NCBI GenBank assembly: GCA_047630275.1
Contig: JBLHVN010000001.1
Coordinates: 930,001-994,000, forward strand
Direction: 5' to 3'
Source of the DNA: GCA-2720865 sp047630275
Lineage (GTDB): Bacteria; Bdellovibrionota; Bacteriovoracia; Bacteriovoracales; Bacteriovoracaceae
Length of the DNA: 64,000 nt
Below, one piece after another: positions 18,231 through 27,795 of the stretch. Made by a program: the position numbers and the translations under genes. Positions within the stretch are counted from its first letter, which is position 1. Every line of letters starts with the position of its first letter. Under the pieces are notes generated by a model. It had not been told where the DNA came from, searched no databases, and saw only the letters and a program-made list of their open reading frames with translations.

Positions 18231-19147
18231 TTAAAAGTATAGCTCTTCTTGGGGGAACAGGTTTTGTGGCAAGAGGGATCATTGCTGCTGCAAATGACCG
18301 CAAAGATATAAAGCTTTGCGTTTCATCTCGCAGTCCCTCAAAAGTTTTGTCATTTCTTAAGGAAAACAATTATCAATGTGAGGTCATCTCACTTGAAGAA
18401 GTTGAAACAAGAAACTTTGATATTATTATCAATGGAGCGGGAGTCTGTGATCCGTTAATCATTAAAGAAAATCCAGAACTTCTTTTTAAGAGTCATGAAG
18501 ATGTAGATGCTTTAGTTATGAGAAACCTAAAGTCTTATCCTATGACTCTCTTTTTAAATATCTCAAGCGGCGCTATCTATGGAGAGGACTTTTCAAAGCC
18601 AGCCCCAAAAGAAACTCCCTATGAGGTTCCAAAGCTTCTGCGTGACATCAAAGGTTCCCCCCTTGATATGTACGCCATGACTAAACTATTCTTTGAAAGA
18701 AAACATAGGGAGTTAAGTCAGTTTAAAATAGTGGATATTAGGCTCTTTAGCCTTTTTCATCGTCATATCGATCTAGACTCTCATTACTTTATGTCTCAGT
18801 TGCTATTGGCCAATAAAAAGAAAGAAACCTTTTTAACAAGTACAGAAAACTTAGTGAAAGACTATAGCCATCCGCAGGATCTTATAGAGATAGGCTTATT
18901 ACTTTCAAAGAAAGAAGGTATTAACCAAGGCTTTGACCTAACTTCTGCTCTGCCAGTTAAAAAGTCAGAGATTTTAGACTTTTTTGTCGCGAAGTACCAT
19001 TTGGATGTTAAGTATGAACAGATGAGCTTTAACGGGACTAAGCTTAACTACTACTCTGAAAGTGATGACTTACAGCGTTTAGGGTTCACTCCTACAGGGA
19101 CTTCACTTGAGTGTATTGCACGAGAAATGGAATTTCTCACAAAATAA
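18227..19147 (+). CDS. NAD-dependent epimerase/dehydratase family protein
   Basis: An extended short-chain dehydrogenase of 306 residues with Rossmann loop GGTGFVARG, NISSGAIYGED and a catalytic Tyr-Lys in MYAMTKLF. It starts with TTG at 18227 overlapping the upstream stop (TTGA), with AAAGGA just before; no ATG gives a full Rossmann fold. In this family such enzymes epimerise, reduce or dehydrate a nucleotide sugar. Which one cannot be told, but its place in the glycan run supports sugar modification. Confidence 0.82.
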   Translation: MIKSIALLGGTGFVARGIIAAANDRKDIKLCVSSRSPSKVLSFLKENNYQCEVISLEEVETRNFDIIINGAGVCDPLIIKENPELLFKSHEDVDALVMRNLKSYPMTLFLNISSGAIYGEDFSKPAPKETPYEVPKLLRDIKGSPLDMYAMTKLFFERKHRELSQFKIVDIRLFSLFHRHIDLDSHYFMSQLLLANKKKETFLTSTENLVKDYSHPQDLIEIGLLLSKKEGINQGFDLTSALPVKKSEILDFFVAKYHLDVKYEQMSFNGTKLNYYSESDDLQRLGFTPTGTSLECIAREMEFLTK

Positions 19148-19183
19148 GAGACAGAACCAAGCGTAAAAAGTAAACTTTTTCTA

Positions 19184-19990
19184 ATGAATTTAGATCCAAA
19201 AAACCTTCGAAAGAATATTATTGAAATGGCCTACTCCGGTAGTTCTGTTCATATCGCCTGCGCCTTTTCACTAGTTGAGATCTGCTCTGTTCTTTATTCA
19301 AAGATTCTAACTTTTAATAAAGACAACCCTGATGATGAAAAGCGAGATATCTTAGCTCTTTCTAAAGGTCACGGAGTCATGGCCATCTATTCTTGCTTAA
19401 AAGAAATGGGCGTAATCGAACAAGAACATTTTGATAATTACTTTAAAGATGGCTCCTTACTTCATGGTCTCGGAGAACCTAGTGTCCCTGGTATTGAGGT
19501 ACTTGGGGGAAGCCTAGGACATGGTTTACCAGTGGCTATTGGTATGGCCTTAGGACTAAAAAGGGAAGGCAGCAACAGGCAAGTTTATTGTATTGTTGGA
19601 GATGGGGAGATTAATGAAGGGACAATCTGGGAAGGATTACTCTTTGCTGGTCATCATAAACTGACAAACTTTACTGTAATAGTGGATGCCAACGGCCTTC
19701 AGGCCATGGGTGAGATCGACGAAATCTTAAACTTAGAGCCTATGGGTGATAAGTTCCGTTCGTTTGGTTTTCATACTTACGAATGTAATGGTCATGATAC
19801 AGAGGCTCTCTATGAAGTCTTTAGCGATAAAAGTAATGAAAAGGTCTCTAAACCTAAAGCCGTCATAGCTAGAACTATGAAAGGTAAGGGTGTTAGCTTT
19901 ATGGAGAACGATAATATTTGGCACTATACTAGGTTAAATGAAGAAACCCTTGATAGCGCAATGATCGAACTTAATAGGAAGGATGACTGA
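19184..19990 (+). CDS. Transketolase, N-terminal (ThDP-binding) subunit
   Basis: This 268-residue half of a split transketolase has the ThDP motif beginning GDGEINEG and ending 27 residues on in VDANGLQ, the His-rich LSKGHG near residue 64, and LGGSLGHGLP. It binds the diphosphate of thiamine and pairs with the next gene, whose first codon overlaps its last base. Full-length transketolases are about 660 residues; split pairs in glycan or natural-product clusters often transfer two-carbon units to unusual sugars. Here it follows five glycan-type genes. Confidence 0.92.
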   Translation: MNLDPKNLRKNIIEMAYSGSSVHIACAFSLVEICSVLYSKILTFNKDNPDDEKRDILALSKGHGVMAIYSCLKEMGVIEQEHFDNYFKDGSLLHGLGEPSVPGIEVLGGSLGHGLPVAIGMALGLKREGSNRQVYCIVGDGEINEGTIWEGLLFAGHHKLTNFTVIVDANGLQAMGEIDEILNLEPMGDKFRSFGFHTYECNGHDTEALYEVFSDKSNEKVSKPKAVIARTMKGKGVSFMENDNIWHYTRLNEETLDSAMIELNRKDD

Positions 19991-20901
19991 TGAGAAATAT
20001 TCTTTCTAATAAGATTACTCAATCTGCCATTGATGATCCAAAGTTTGTCGCTTTAACTGGGGACCATGGTTACGCCTTATTTGACGAGATAAGAAAAACA
20101 AGACCAGAACAATTCTTAAACGTAGGAATGATCGAGCAGGCCATGATTGGCATAGCGGCAGGTCTTTCTCAAGTAGGTCATAAAGCTTTAGTTTATGGAC
20201 TAGCGAGCTTTATCCCAATGCGGGTTATTGAACAGATCAAGTTAGATATTTGTTATAGTAAATTACCGGTTAAGATTATTGGAGATGGAGCAGGGCTTGT
20301 GTACTCAGTTCTAGGGTGCAGTCATCACTGTTCTGAAGATGTGTCGGCCCTTCGAGCACTTCCAAATATTGAAATCTATTCGCCAGGGGACCCTGAAGAA
20401 CTAAGGATTTGCTTTGATGAAAGCATGGCCTTTGATGGCCCGACTTATCTACGAGTAGGTAAATGTGATAACCCGGTTGTAAACACTAAGAAACTAGCAA
20501 GCACTAAGCCTTACCTGACTCATGAGAATAAGGACTCAGATACCGTCTTTATTTCTACTGGAGCAATGCTTGGAATTGTTCATGACTTTGCAAAAGACTT
20601 TAAGGTTAATCACTTATCAATCATGAAGTTAAAGCCGATTGATGAGTCCCTAAAAGACTTAATCTCTCAATATAAGACTATTGTATGTTTTGAAGAGCAT
20701 TCTCGTTTTGGTGGACTAACTTCTGCCGTGACTGATTTTATGATCGATAGGCAAATGCCTGTTCCAAAAGTTTTTGCTTTTAACTTAGAAGATAAGTTTG
20801 CTAAGCACTGTGGTTCTCATCAATACGCTCTATCTGAGCATAATTTATCAAATGAACAAATGCGAGGTAGGCTTCAAGACTTAGCCCCTGAGTTCGCTTA
20901 A
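19990..20901 (+). CDS. Transketolase, C-terminal (pyrimidine-binding) subunit
   Basis: The 303-residue partner carries the pyrimidine-binding domain with the catalytic Glu in NVGMIEQAMIGIAAGL and the transketolase C-terminal domain starting near residue 185. Together with the preceding subunit it should form the active ThDP enzyme. SCSHHCSED-like residues near 105-112 line the usual His position of the substrate channel. It is the last gene of the glycan run; its stop overlaps the stop of the convergent phosphatase gene by 4 bases. Confidence 0.92.
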   Translation: MRNILSNKITQSAIDDPKFVALTGDHGYALFDEIRKTRPEQFLNVGMIEQAMIGIAAGLSQVGHKALVYGLASFIPMRVIEQIKLDICYSKLPVKIIGDGAGLVYSVLGCSHHCSEDVSALRALPNIEIYSPGDPEELRICFDESMAFDGPTYLRVGKCDNPVVNTKKLASTKPYLTHENKDSDTVFISTGAMLGIVHDFAKDFKVNHLSIMKLKPIDESLKDLISQYKTIVCFEEHSRFGGLTSAVTDFMIDRQMPVPKVFAFNLEDKFAKHCGSHQYALSEHNLSNEQMRGRLQDLAPEFA

Positions 20902-21482
20902 CCTTTTAAGGGTTGTCCATTAAGTTCTAAAACTTTGAAGTCTGGTACGCTAACCACTGCATAAGAAGGGCAGCCTAGTTTTTTCCATACATCAAATCCA
21001 TCTAGTTCCTCATTATACTTGTTAAGAAAGAGGCTCATGACAGTTCCATGAGTGACCACAAGCCTTTCATCTTCTAGAGGATCTTTAATAATTTCAGAAA
21101 TAGCCTTTTCAAACCTCTCAAGAGCAGCACTTGCTGATTCTTTTCCAAGGTAGGGTTCATCGGGATTAGTAAAGAGAGGCTCGTTTCTATCAAAGTGGTC
21201 TTCCTCACTAACAATGGAAAGAGCAGGACGATCAAATTCAGCTAAGGCAGGGTTAATCTTATGAGTAAGGCTTAGGGTTTGAGCTAGGATCTTGGCCGTC
21301 TCTACGGCCTTAGTTTCTTCAGAAGAGTAGATCACAGGATCAACGTCTAGGTTATCACGGACAAAGTTGGCAAACCTTTGGGCTTGCTTTACGCCACGCT
21401 CTCCGAGTTTCCATTCTTTAGAGGGAATACTTCCATCTAATTCTGGCATGGCATGTTTAACTAAGATTATAGATCCTTCCAT
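20898..21482 (-). CDS. Histidine-phosphatase-family (phosphoglycerate-mutase-like) protein
   Basis: A 194-residue protein of the histidine phosphatase superfamily. The catalytic motif, normally RHG, reads KHA in ILVKHAMPE, so the phospho-accepting His is kept but the flanking Arg is Lys. LGERGVKQAQ, the Arg-like region SSEETKAVETA and the second His in VVTHGTVMSLF are typical. It may dephosphorylate a small metabolite or phosphoprotein (SixA-like); the substrate is open. GAGGA precedes the ATG. Confidence 0.8.
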   Translation of the reverse strand: MEGSIILVKHAMPELDGSIPSKEWKLGERGVKQAQRFANFVRDNLDVDPVIYSSEETKAVETAKILAQTLSLTHKINPALAEFDRPALSIVSEEDHFDRNEPLFTNPDEPYLGKESASAALERFEKAISEIIKDPLEDERLVVTHGTVMSLFLNKYNEELDGFDVWKKLGCPSYAVVSVPDFKVLELNGQPLKG

Positions 21483-21686
21483 TTTTCCTCACTCATTAAA
21501 AACTCTAAAGAAACAATTTTACGGCCTAGCACCTCTTTGGCCACTAGAAATTTTTCATAGGAGTGTCTAGATTTTTGACGCTTAACTTAAGTTTGTAATT
21601 TTCGCTTCGTGCTATTAGGGGGTTAGGAGTGGCTAATTGGCCTTAGAATTGCTCTTTAAAGCCTATATTAAAAATCAGAGGGAAAT

Positions 21687-22457
21687 ATGAAAAAGACAAC
21701 CGTTCTATTACTTGCACTATTTTTAACTTCATGTGGAAGCTCCACTGCTCCTAAAACTGACGGCGAAGGTGTTCAATCAAATACCCCTACGGTCGAAGAA
21801 TTTAATACTGGCGCCCCTAGCGATAATGGTAATGGCCCTACTGGGAACTCTGATCCTGTTGATGCTACAGAGCTTCCTGGCTATACGCCGCCACCTGTTG
21901 GAACACCCGGACCAGTTACCCCTCCGGCTGTAGTTCTTAGTGAAGTTTGTGGTGTTGCTTACGCTAGTTTCTATGATGATGTGGTTAGACTCTTTGATGG
22001 GACCGATACTCATATTGTCTCTGATGGAGATTATTCAGCTTCTTATTATTTTGCAACCAACAGATTAACTTATCCTAATGATGCCATCGAAGTTTGTGTT
22101 CAATCTTATATGGATAATGGAATGCTTGTTTCAAGTTCAGTCAATGTCATGAACAGTTCAGCTGATCATCCTGAAAGATTATTAAAAGCTGACTACTCTT
22201 TTGAAGTCTGCGGAGAGTTTAAGTACATAACTGATAATGGTGGAAGAACTTATTTAGAAGTAAACGATAGTGGAGTTCCTCATATCGTGGTCGATGAAAA
22301 CATGCCCGTATTGGCGCTTCCGGCTTTTAGTGATGAAAATGGAGCCATCGTTGTGAAGGGCTGTATGTATTCAAATCAGGCTCCGTATAATGATTTTTCT
22401 TATACTTTTAAAAAGCACCTGAAGGTTCAAGCTTTTGACTTTGGTCCATTAATGTAA
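21687..22457 (+). CDS. Putative lipoprotein with proline-rich linker
   Basis: Not recognised as a known family. The signal peptide ends in the lipobox LTSC (Cys16). It is followed by about 65 residues rich in Gly, Pro, Thr and Asn, a likely flexible tether, then a beta-rich domain (about 85-256) with four Cys residues (VCGVAY, VCVQSY, VCGEFK, KGCMYS) that could form two disulfides. AGAGGGA precedes the ATG. The layout suggests a surface or periplasmic lipoprotein presenting a small domain away from the membrane. Confidence 0.75.
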   Translation: MKKTTVLLLALFLTSCGSSTAPKTDGEGVQSNTPTVEEFNTGAPSDNGNGPTGNSDPVDATELPGYTPPPVGTPGPVTPPAVVLSEVCGVAYASFYDDVVRLFDGTDTHIVSDGDYSASYYFATNRLTYPNDAIEVCVQSYMDNGMLVSSSVNVMNSSADHPERLLKADYSFEVCGEFKYITDNGGRTYLEVNDSGVPHIVVDENMPVLALPAFSDENGAIVVKGCMYSNQAPYNDFSYTFKKHLKVQAFDFGPLM

Positions 22458-22477
22458 AGAAGTGTTAGATCTTAAAT

Positions 22478-22500
22478 AGGGGTAGTAGCTAACTACCCCT
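22478..22500. terminator. Hairpin between convergent genes, probable bidirectional terminator
   Basis: AGGGGTAGT (22478-22486) pairs with ACTACCCCT (22492-22500) around a five-base loop. TTTT follows at 22505-22508 on the plus side. It lies between the lipoprotein stop (22457) and the stop of the convergent HEAT-repeat gene (22514). The U-tract is weak in both directions. Confidence 0.65.
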
Positions 22501-22513
22501 GAAGTTTTGAGTA

Positions 22514-23425
22514 TTATTTTAAGAAATTAATCCCACCACCATTATCTAGTGAAGTATCAACTTTATTAAAGCTAAATGATTCAGCTCCGTCGAAAGGATC
22601 TCTATTGATATTTCCTCTTGGGTCTACTGGAAGATGGAACCAACGAACATCATTTTCACGAAGGTTAAAACGGATGGCTTGAGCGGCCATAGACCTAACA
22701 CTTGAGTTACCACCTAGCTCGATGATTCTTTCTAAGACATTCCTAGCTCTTGTTCCTTGTGGGAAAGTCGTCATGAATCTAACGGCGGCGACTCTAACAT
22801 CTAAGTTATCGCCTCCATTTTCTGCGATGGCCTGAATATTAGTCCGAAGGCGGCTATCAGTGCTTTTAGCGTAGAGAGACTTTATAGCTTCAATTCTTTG
22901 GCGCACATCATTTCTTGGGTTCATAGCAACATTAGTAAGGGCATCGGAGACTGTACGGTCATTTGTAGCGGCCATTAGACCAAAAGCAGAAGCTCTTCTA
23001 ATTTCTACAGCTGGAGCATTCAGAAGGTTAGAAATTAAACCTCTTTCAATCTGATTACTTCTTGGGGCTGCTTTATAAAGGGCTTGTAAACAAGTGGCCC
23101 GAAAGACAGTGTCATTTGACTGATCGTGAGCACGGACGATTACGTCATAGATCTTTTTCTCATCTGCTTGAGTGCTAAGGGCCTTAACAGTGGCGATCCT
23201 TACGTTTCTGTCTTCACCAACATTTTGAAGAACATTTAAGAGGGTTCTTTCAACTTCTGAGTCAGAAAGAAAATCTTTTAAGGTCTCAACAGCTGAAACT
23301 CTAACTGGGGTGTCTGCGCTATACTGAACTTCTCTAAGAAGTAATCTTGTAGTAGTTGAGTTCGCAAAAATGCTTGTACTCACTAGGATAAGACCGATTA
23401 GGGTCACCTTTATAAGCTTACTCAT
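22514..23425 (-). CDS. Exported HEAT-repeat protein
   Basis: A signal peptide (residues 1-22, IFANS) is followed by about seven 35-37-residue helical repeats (about 25-260) with the HEAT pattern of an Arg/Asp-rich turn, such as TPVRVSAVETL, RNVRIATVKAL, VEIRRASAFGL, DVRQRIEAIKSL and DVRVAAVRFM. HEAT repeats make a curved protein-binding solenoid. The C-terminal 40 residues leave the repeat and end in a Gly/Asn-rich tail. No enzyme motif is present. It is probably a periplasmic scaffold; partner unknown. The gene stands alone. Confidence 0.85.
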   Translation of the reverse strand: MSKLIKVTLIGLILVSTSIFANSTTTRLLLREVQYSADTPVRVSAVETLKDFLSDSEVERTLLNVLQNVGEDRNVRIATVKALSTQADEKKIYDVIVRAHDQSNDTVFRATCLQALYKAAPRSNQIERGLISNLLNAPAVEIRRASAFGLMAATNDRTVSDALTNVAMNPRNDVRQRIEAIKSLYAKSTDSRLRTNIQAIAENGGDNLDVRVAAVRFMTTFPQGTRARNVLERIIELGGNSSVRSMAAQAIRFNLRENDVRWFHLPVDPRGNINRDPFDGAESFSFNKVDTSLDNGGGINFLK

Positions 23426-23624
23426 ATCTTCCTCCTTGATGTTAAAGACATGTGAATTGTTTTAAGGCTTAATTCTAGGCACTCTGGGTTATTAAAGTCA
23501 TTTGAAAACTTATTACATTTACAATGCTTCGCGTTTAAAATTGCCGCTAAGTGTCCCAAAAGTCGACTGGTGAGATCAAATTAATTGATTTAGTATTTAG
23601 CTAAATAAAATCACGGAGAAAACT

Positions 23625-24635
23625 ATGAAGCTTTTAAAGGCCCTTTGCCTTGTTTTAACTCTAATCACTCAAACAGCTTTTGCTGGGAAAACCTTTGATA
23701 CTGTTAAGAAAAGAGGAACTGTTAAATGTGGTGTGACCACAGGTCTTGCAGGATTTTCCGCCCCAGATTCAAAAGGAAAATGGATTGGCCTTGATGCTGA
23801 TATTTGTAGAGCGGTTGCTGCCGCTATGTTTGGTGACGCCAATAAAGTTAAGTTTGTTCCTCTTTCATCAGTGGCCAGGTTTACGGCCCTTCAATCTGGT
23901 GAAGTTGATCTTCTCTCAAGAGTAACGACACATAACCTAACAAGAGATACGAGTCTTGGAATGAACTTCGCTCCTGTTACTTATTATGATGGGCAAGCCT
24001 TTATGGTGAGAAAGAAGTCGAAGTTAACTTCTGCAAAGCAGTTAAATAAAGCTACCGTTTGCGTTCAACAAGGAACGACAACGGAGAGAAACCTAGCTGA
24101 TTATTTTCGTTCAAATAGAATGACTTATAAAGGTGTGGTCTTTGAATCCAATGATGAAGTGGCCAATGCCTTTGCCACGGGTCGCTGTGACGCTTTTACA
24201 ACAGACGCTTCAGGACTCGCTTCAGAGCGCTCAAAGTTTAAGAATCCAGATCAGTATATGATTCTTCCTGAAGTCATCTCAAAGGAGCCTCTCGCTCCAG
24301 CGGTAAGGCATGGAGATGATCAATGGTTAGATCTTGTAAAGTGGACAGTCTACGCTCTTTTAGAAGCTGAAGAACTTGGAATGAATTCAAAGAATATTGA
24401 TAGTTTTAAAAAGTCTAAGAACCCAAGTATAAAGTGGTTTTTAGGAGTTAATAAAGGAAACGGTAAGTCTCTCGGAGTTTCTGAAGCTTGGGCCTATAAT
24501 ATTATTAAAAAAGTAGGAAACTATGCTGAGATCTTTGAGAGGACGGTTGGAAAAGACACGCCATTAAAACTTGAGCGTGGGTTGAATGCCCTTTGGACTA
24601 ACAAAGGCCTTATGTACGCGCCACCTTTAAGATAA
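23625..24635 (+). CDS. aapJ: General L-amino-acid ABC transporter, periplasmic binding protein
   Basis: A 336-residue family 3 solute-binding protein with a signal peptide cut after AFA (residue 20), then GKTFDTVKKRGTVKCGV, GLDADICRAVAAAMFG and the ligand-binding segment LLSRVTTHNLTRD. These match AapJ/BztA, which bind a wide range of L-amino acids. It leads a four-gene operon with two permeases and an ATPase (spacing 12, -1 and -4 bases), which supports the name. Amino-acid import would suit an organism feeding on digested protein. Confidence 0.92.
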   Translation: MKLLKALCLVLTLITQTAFAGKTFDTVKKRGTVKCGVTTGLAGFSAPDSKGKWIGLDADICRAVAAAMFGDANKVKFVPLSSVARFTALQSGEVDLLSRVTTHNLTRDTSLGMNFAPVTYYDGQAFMVRKKSKLTSAKQLNKATVCVQQGTTTERNLADYFRSNRMTYKGVVFESNDEVANAFATGRCDAFTTDASGLASERSKFKNPDQYMILPEVISKEPLAPAVRHGDDQWLDLVKWTVYALLEAEELGMNSKNIDSFKKSKNPSIKWFLGVNKGNGKSLGVSEAWAYNIIKKVGNYAEIFERTVGKDTPLKLERGLNALWTNKGLMYAPPLR

Positions 24636-24647
24636 GGAATTAGTTTA

Positions 24648-25811
24648 GTGCAGGAGAAGACACCATTTTGGCAGGACCCTAAAAAAAGGGCCATGGTTTA
24701 TCAAGGGCTAAGCTTGGCCCTGATATCTGGAGTGGGATATTATCTTTTCTCCAATACTCAAGCCAATCTTGCAAAACAAAATATTGCTTCTGGTTTTGAT
24801 TTCTTAAGTCAAGAAGCTGGCTTTGATATCTCTGAATCAATTATAGATTATTTCTCTGATGATTCATACGCTCGCGCTTTGTGGGCGGGTTTTCTTAATA
24901 CTTTTAAAGTAAGCCTTGTGGGGAACGTCTTTGCCGTTATCTTAGGTGGTGTCGTTGGAATCTTGAGCATCTCTTCAAACTGGCTCGTTTCTAGAATCTC
25001 AAGATCTTATATTGAGCTTGTGAGAAATATCCCACTTTTGCTTCAGCTCTTCTTTTGGTACATGCTCTTTTCTGAAACCTTTCCCGGAGTGAATGAAGCC
25101 CATAATCCTCTACCTGGAGTCTTTGTCTCTAATAGGGGGGTCGTGATTCCTGCTTTTGAGTCTCATCCTATTTGGATGTGGGTCATGCTAAGTATTTTAG
25201 CTACTGTAGTAGTGGTTATTCCTTTGATCTTTAATTGGGGAAAAAAGAAAAAAGAAGAAACGGGAATTGAGAAACCAACTGAAATCTTAATGATCACGGC
25301 ATTGATCACCATCCCTTTAAGCATTTGGCTTTTTGGTGGCATGCCTTCTAAGTTTGAAGTTCCAAAGCTTGAAGGCTTTAACTTCCAAGGTGGCTTTACT
25401 TTTTCACCTGAATACATCTCTTTACTCTTAGGGCTTGTTCTTTATACAGGAGCTTTTATTGCTGAGATTGTAAGGGCAGGAATCCTTTCAGTTAATAAGG
25501 GCCAATGGGAAGCCTCAGAGGCCCTAGGGCTAAGTGGCTGGAGAACATTAACTCTTGTTATTATTCCTCAGGCATTAAGAGTCATCATTCCGCCTCTGAC
25601 TTCTCAACTCTTAAATTTAACTAAGAACTCATCCTTAGCTGTTGCCATTGCCTACCCAGATTTTGTGTCAGTTGCGAATACAAGTTTAAATCAAACCGGT
25701 CAGGCCATCGAGATGGTAGGGCTTATCATGCTTGTTTATCTTACTTTTAGTCTTACGACCTCTGCCTTAATGAATTGGTATAATAATCGAATCAAATTGA
25801 CGGAGCGGTAG
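24648..25811 (+). CDS. aapQ: General L-amino-acid ABC transporter permease
   Basis: The 387-residue inner-membrane permease has eight or so helices and the ABC permease EAA loop ASEALGLSGWRTLTLVIIPQALR near residues 300-320. The first helix is followed by a long extracellular stretch, as is usual in AapQ/BztB and unlike the short HisM type. It starts at GTG 24648, with AAGGA at 24634-24638. Its stop codon overlaps the GTG of the next permease (TAGTG). Confidence 0.92.
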   Translation: MQEKTPFWQDPKKRAMVYQGLSLALISGVGYYLFSNTQANLAKQNIASGFDFLSQEAGFDISESIIDYFSDDSYARALWAGFLNTFKVSLVGNVFAVILGGVVGILSISSNWLVSRISRSYIELVRNIPLLLQLFFWYMLFSETFPGVNEAHNPLPGVFVSNRGVVIPAFESHPIWMWVMLSILATVVVVIPLIFNWGKKKKEETGIEKPTEILMITALITIPLSIWLFGGMPSKFEVPKLEGFNFQGGFTFSPEYISLLLGLVLYTGAFIAEIVRAGILSVNKGQWEASEALGLSGWRTLTLVIIPQALRVIIPPLTSQLLNLTKNSSLAVAIAYPDFVSVANTSLNQTGQAIEMVGLIMLVYLTFSLTTSALMNWYNNRIKLTER

Positions 25812-26917
25812 TGGTTTATAAGTTTACTAAAAATCCAGAAAAACGAACCCTCCCTAAAGCTGAGACCATGGCCAAGTGGATGAAGAGGAATCTTTTTTCA
25901 ACTAAAGCCAATTCCGTAATCAGTCTTTTTATTTTGGCAGGAATATTAAAGGTCATCACCCCCATTTTTAATTGGCTCTTTGTTGATGCTGTTTGGGTAG
26001 GTGATTCCGATACTTGTAGAAAGGCCAGTGGTGCCTGTGTAGCTTTTATTAAAGAAAAGTTTGTTTATATCATCTTCGGTCCTTATCCTCGTGAAGAGAT
26101 TTGGAGAGCAGGGCTAACTATCTTTTTAATCTTCGCCCTTTTGTGGTGGTCTAAAGAGCCTAGCCGTTGGAGTAAGAAGCTTATTAAATGGTGGGTTTCC
26201 TGCTTAGTGGTTTCTTGGATCTTGATGAGTGGAGGCTTTGGGCTCTCTGTTGTTGAAAACAGTCAATGGGGTGGTCTTCCCTTAACAATCATCCTCTCTT
26301 TTATTGGCATCGCCATAAGTTATCCATTAGGAATTGCCTTGGCCCTAGGGCGAAGAAGCAGCATGCCTTTGATCAAAAGTTTTTGTGTCATTTATATAGA
26401 ATTGATTCGTGGAGTACCCATGATCTCACTTTTATTTATGAGCTCAGTTATGTTTCCTCTCTTTCTACCTGAGGGGGTTAGTGTTGATAAACTCCTAAGA
26501 GCACAAGTGGCCATCATCATGTTTATCTCAGCTTATATGGCCGAAGTTGTAAGAGGTGGACTCGCAGCCATTCCAAAAGGGCAGTATGAAGCTGCAAATG
26601 CTCTTGGGCTTAATTATTTTCAAACCATGAAGGGAGTCATTCTTCCTCAGGCTTTAAAGATAGTCATCCCTCCTTCAGTTAATACGGCGATTGGAATGTT
26701 AAAAGATACTTCCTTAGTCATCATCATCGCTCTTTTTGATTTATTATCCACAACAAAAGCTTCTATGAAAGATCCTGAATGGCTAGGTTATTCAGTAGAA
26801 GGGTATTTGTTTGCAGCCTTGATCTACTTTGTTCTTTGTTTTTCAATGGGAAAATACGCCAGAAGGCTTGAAGTTGAATTTCACCGCGGTCATAAAAACC
26901 GAGAGGTCACAATATGA
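25811..26917 (+). CDS. aapM: General L-amino-acid ABC transporter permease
   Basis: The second permease (368 residues) carries the EAA loop EAANALGLNYFQTMKGVILPQ near 258-278 and an extended N-terminal part with two extra helices, as in AapM/BztC. It pairs with AapQ to form the channel of the transporter. Start is GTG at 25811, overlapping the previous stop by one base; its own end overlaps the ATPase gene by 4 bases (ATGA). Confidence 0.92.
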   Translation: MVYKFTKNPEKRTLPKAETMAKWMKRNLFSTKANSVISLFILAGILKVITPIFNWLFVDAVWVGDSDTCRKASGACVAFIKEKFVYIIFGPYPREEIWRAGLTIFLIFALLWWSKEPSRWSKKLIKWWVSCLVVSWILMSGGFGLSVVENSQWGGLPLTIILSFIGIAISYPLGIALALGRRSSMPLIKSFCVIYIELIRGVPMISLLFMSSVMFPLFLPEGVSVDKLLRAQVAIIMFISAYMAEVVRGGLAAIPKGQYEAANALGLNYFQTMKGVILPQALKIVIPPSVNTAIGMLKDTSLVIIIALFDLLSTTKASMKDPEWLGYSVEGYLFAALIYFVLCFSMGKYARRLEVEFHRGHKNREVTI

Positions 26918-27654
26918 GTAATGCACCAATTATTGAAATGAACAATATGAACAAGTGGTTCGATGACTTTCATGTACTCAAGAATATTAATTTCAAAGTA
27001 GAAAATGGTGAGAAGATTGTTATCTGTGGACCTTCTGGATCTGGAAAGTCTACCCTTATTCGTTGTATCAACCGCCTTGAAAGTCATCAAAACGGGAAGA
27101 TCCTCGTTGATGGAACTGAGCTTACTAACAATATAAAGAATATTGACCGTATTAGAGCTGACGTAGGAATGTGTTTTCAGCACTTCAATTTATTTCCTCA
27201 CTTAAGCATCCTAGATAATTTAACCCTCGCACCTATTTGGGTTCGTAAAGAAAGTAAGAAAGCCGCCAGTGAACTTGCCATGCATTTCTTAGAGAAAGTT
27301 AAGATTGCAGATCAGGCCTTAAAATACCCAGGTCAATTATCAGGTGGACAGCAACAAAGAGTCGCTATAGCCCGCGCCCTTTGTATGAAGCCAAAGATCA
27401 TGCTCTTTGATGAGCCTACTTCAGCACTTGACCCTGAGATGGTTAAAGAGGTTCTTGATGTTATGGTCTCTCTTGCTGAAGAAGGCATGACTATGCTTTG
27501 CGTGACCCACGAGATGGGCTTTGCCCGTCAAGTCGCTGATAAGGTCGTCTTTATGGATGATGGACAGATCGTTGAAGAGGCCAAGCCTGATGAGTTCTTT
27601 GATAACCCTCAACATGAGCGTTCTAAAGAATTCCTCTCACAGATCCTTCACTAG
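26914..27654 (+). CDS. aapP: General L-amino-acid ABC transporter ATPase
   Basis: The 246-residue ATPase has Walker A GPSGSGKST (about 37-45), Q-loop in CFQHFNLFPH, signature LSGGQQQRVAIARAL (about 146-160), Walker B MLFDEPTSALDPE and switch His in VTHEMGFA. This is the usual form of polar amino-acid importer ATPases (AapP, GlnQ, HisP). It ends the operon. No clear terminator follows; an imperfect dyad near 27660-27678 has too small a loop to be one. Confidence 0.95.
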   Translation: MSNAPIIEMNNMNKWFDDFHVLKNINFKVENGEKIVICGPSGSGKSTLIRCINRLESHQNGKILVDGTELTNNIKNIDRIRADVGMCFQHFNLFPHLSILDNLTLAPIWVRKESKKAASELAMHFLEKVKIADQALKYPGQLSGGQQQRVAIARALCMKPKIMLFDEPTSALDPEMVKEVLDVMVSLAEEGMTMLCVTHEMGFARQVADKVVFMDDGQIVEEAKPDEFFDNPQHERSKEFLSQILH

Positions 27655-27795
27655 AAAACTGCCTAAACTTTAGACAGTATGAAAGAACTACACAGTTCCT
27701 AGTCCTTCTCTATTGTCATTTTAGCCCCTTAGAAGGCCATATTTGGCCCATTCCTTGCTTATTAATAGGGAAAGACAACTGAATAGGGGACTGTC

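Noticed and set aside
21777..22013. A 78-codon minus-strand frame inside the proline-rich lipoprotein gene.
   Set aside because: It is antisense to a gene with signal peptide and lipobox and has no start context.
27660..27678. Dyad after aapP considered as a terminator.
   Set aside because: The imperfect arms leave almost no loop and there is no run of T.
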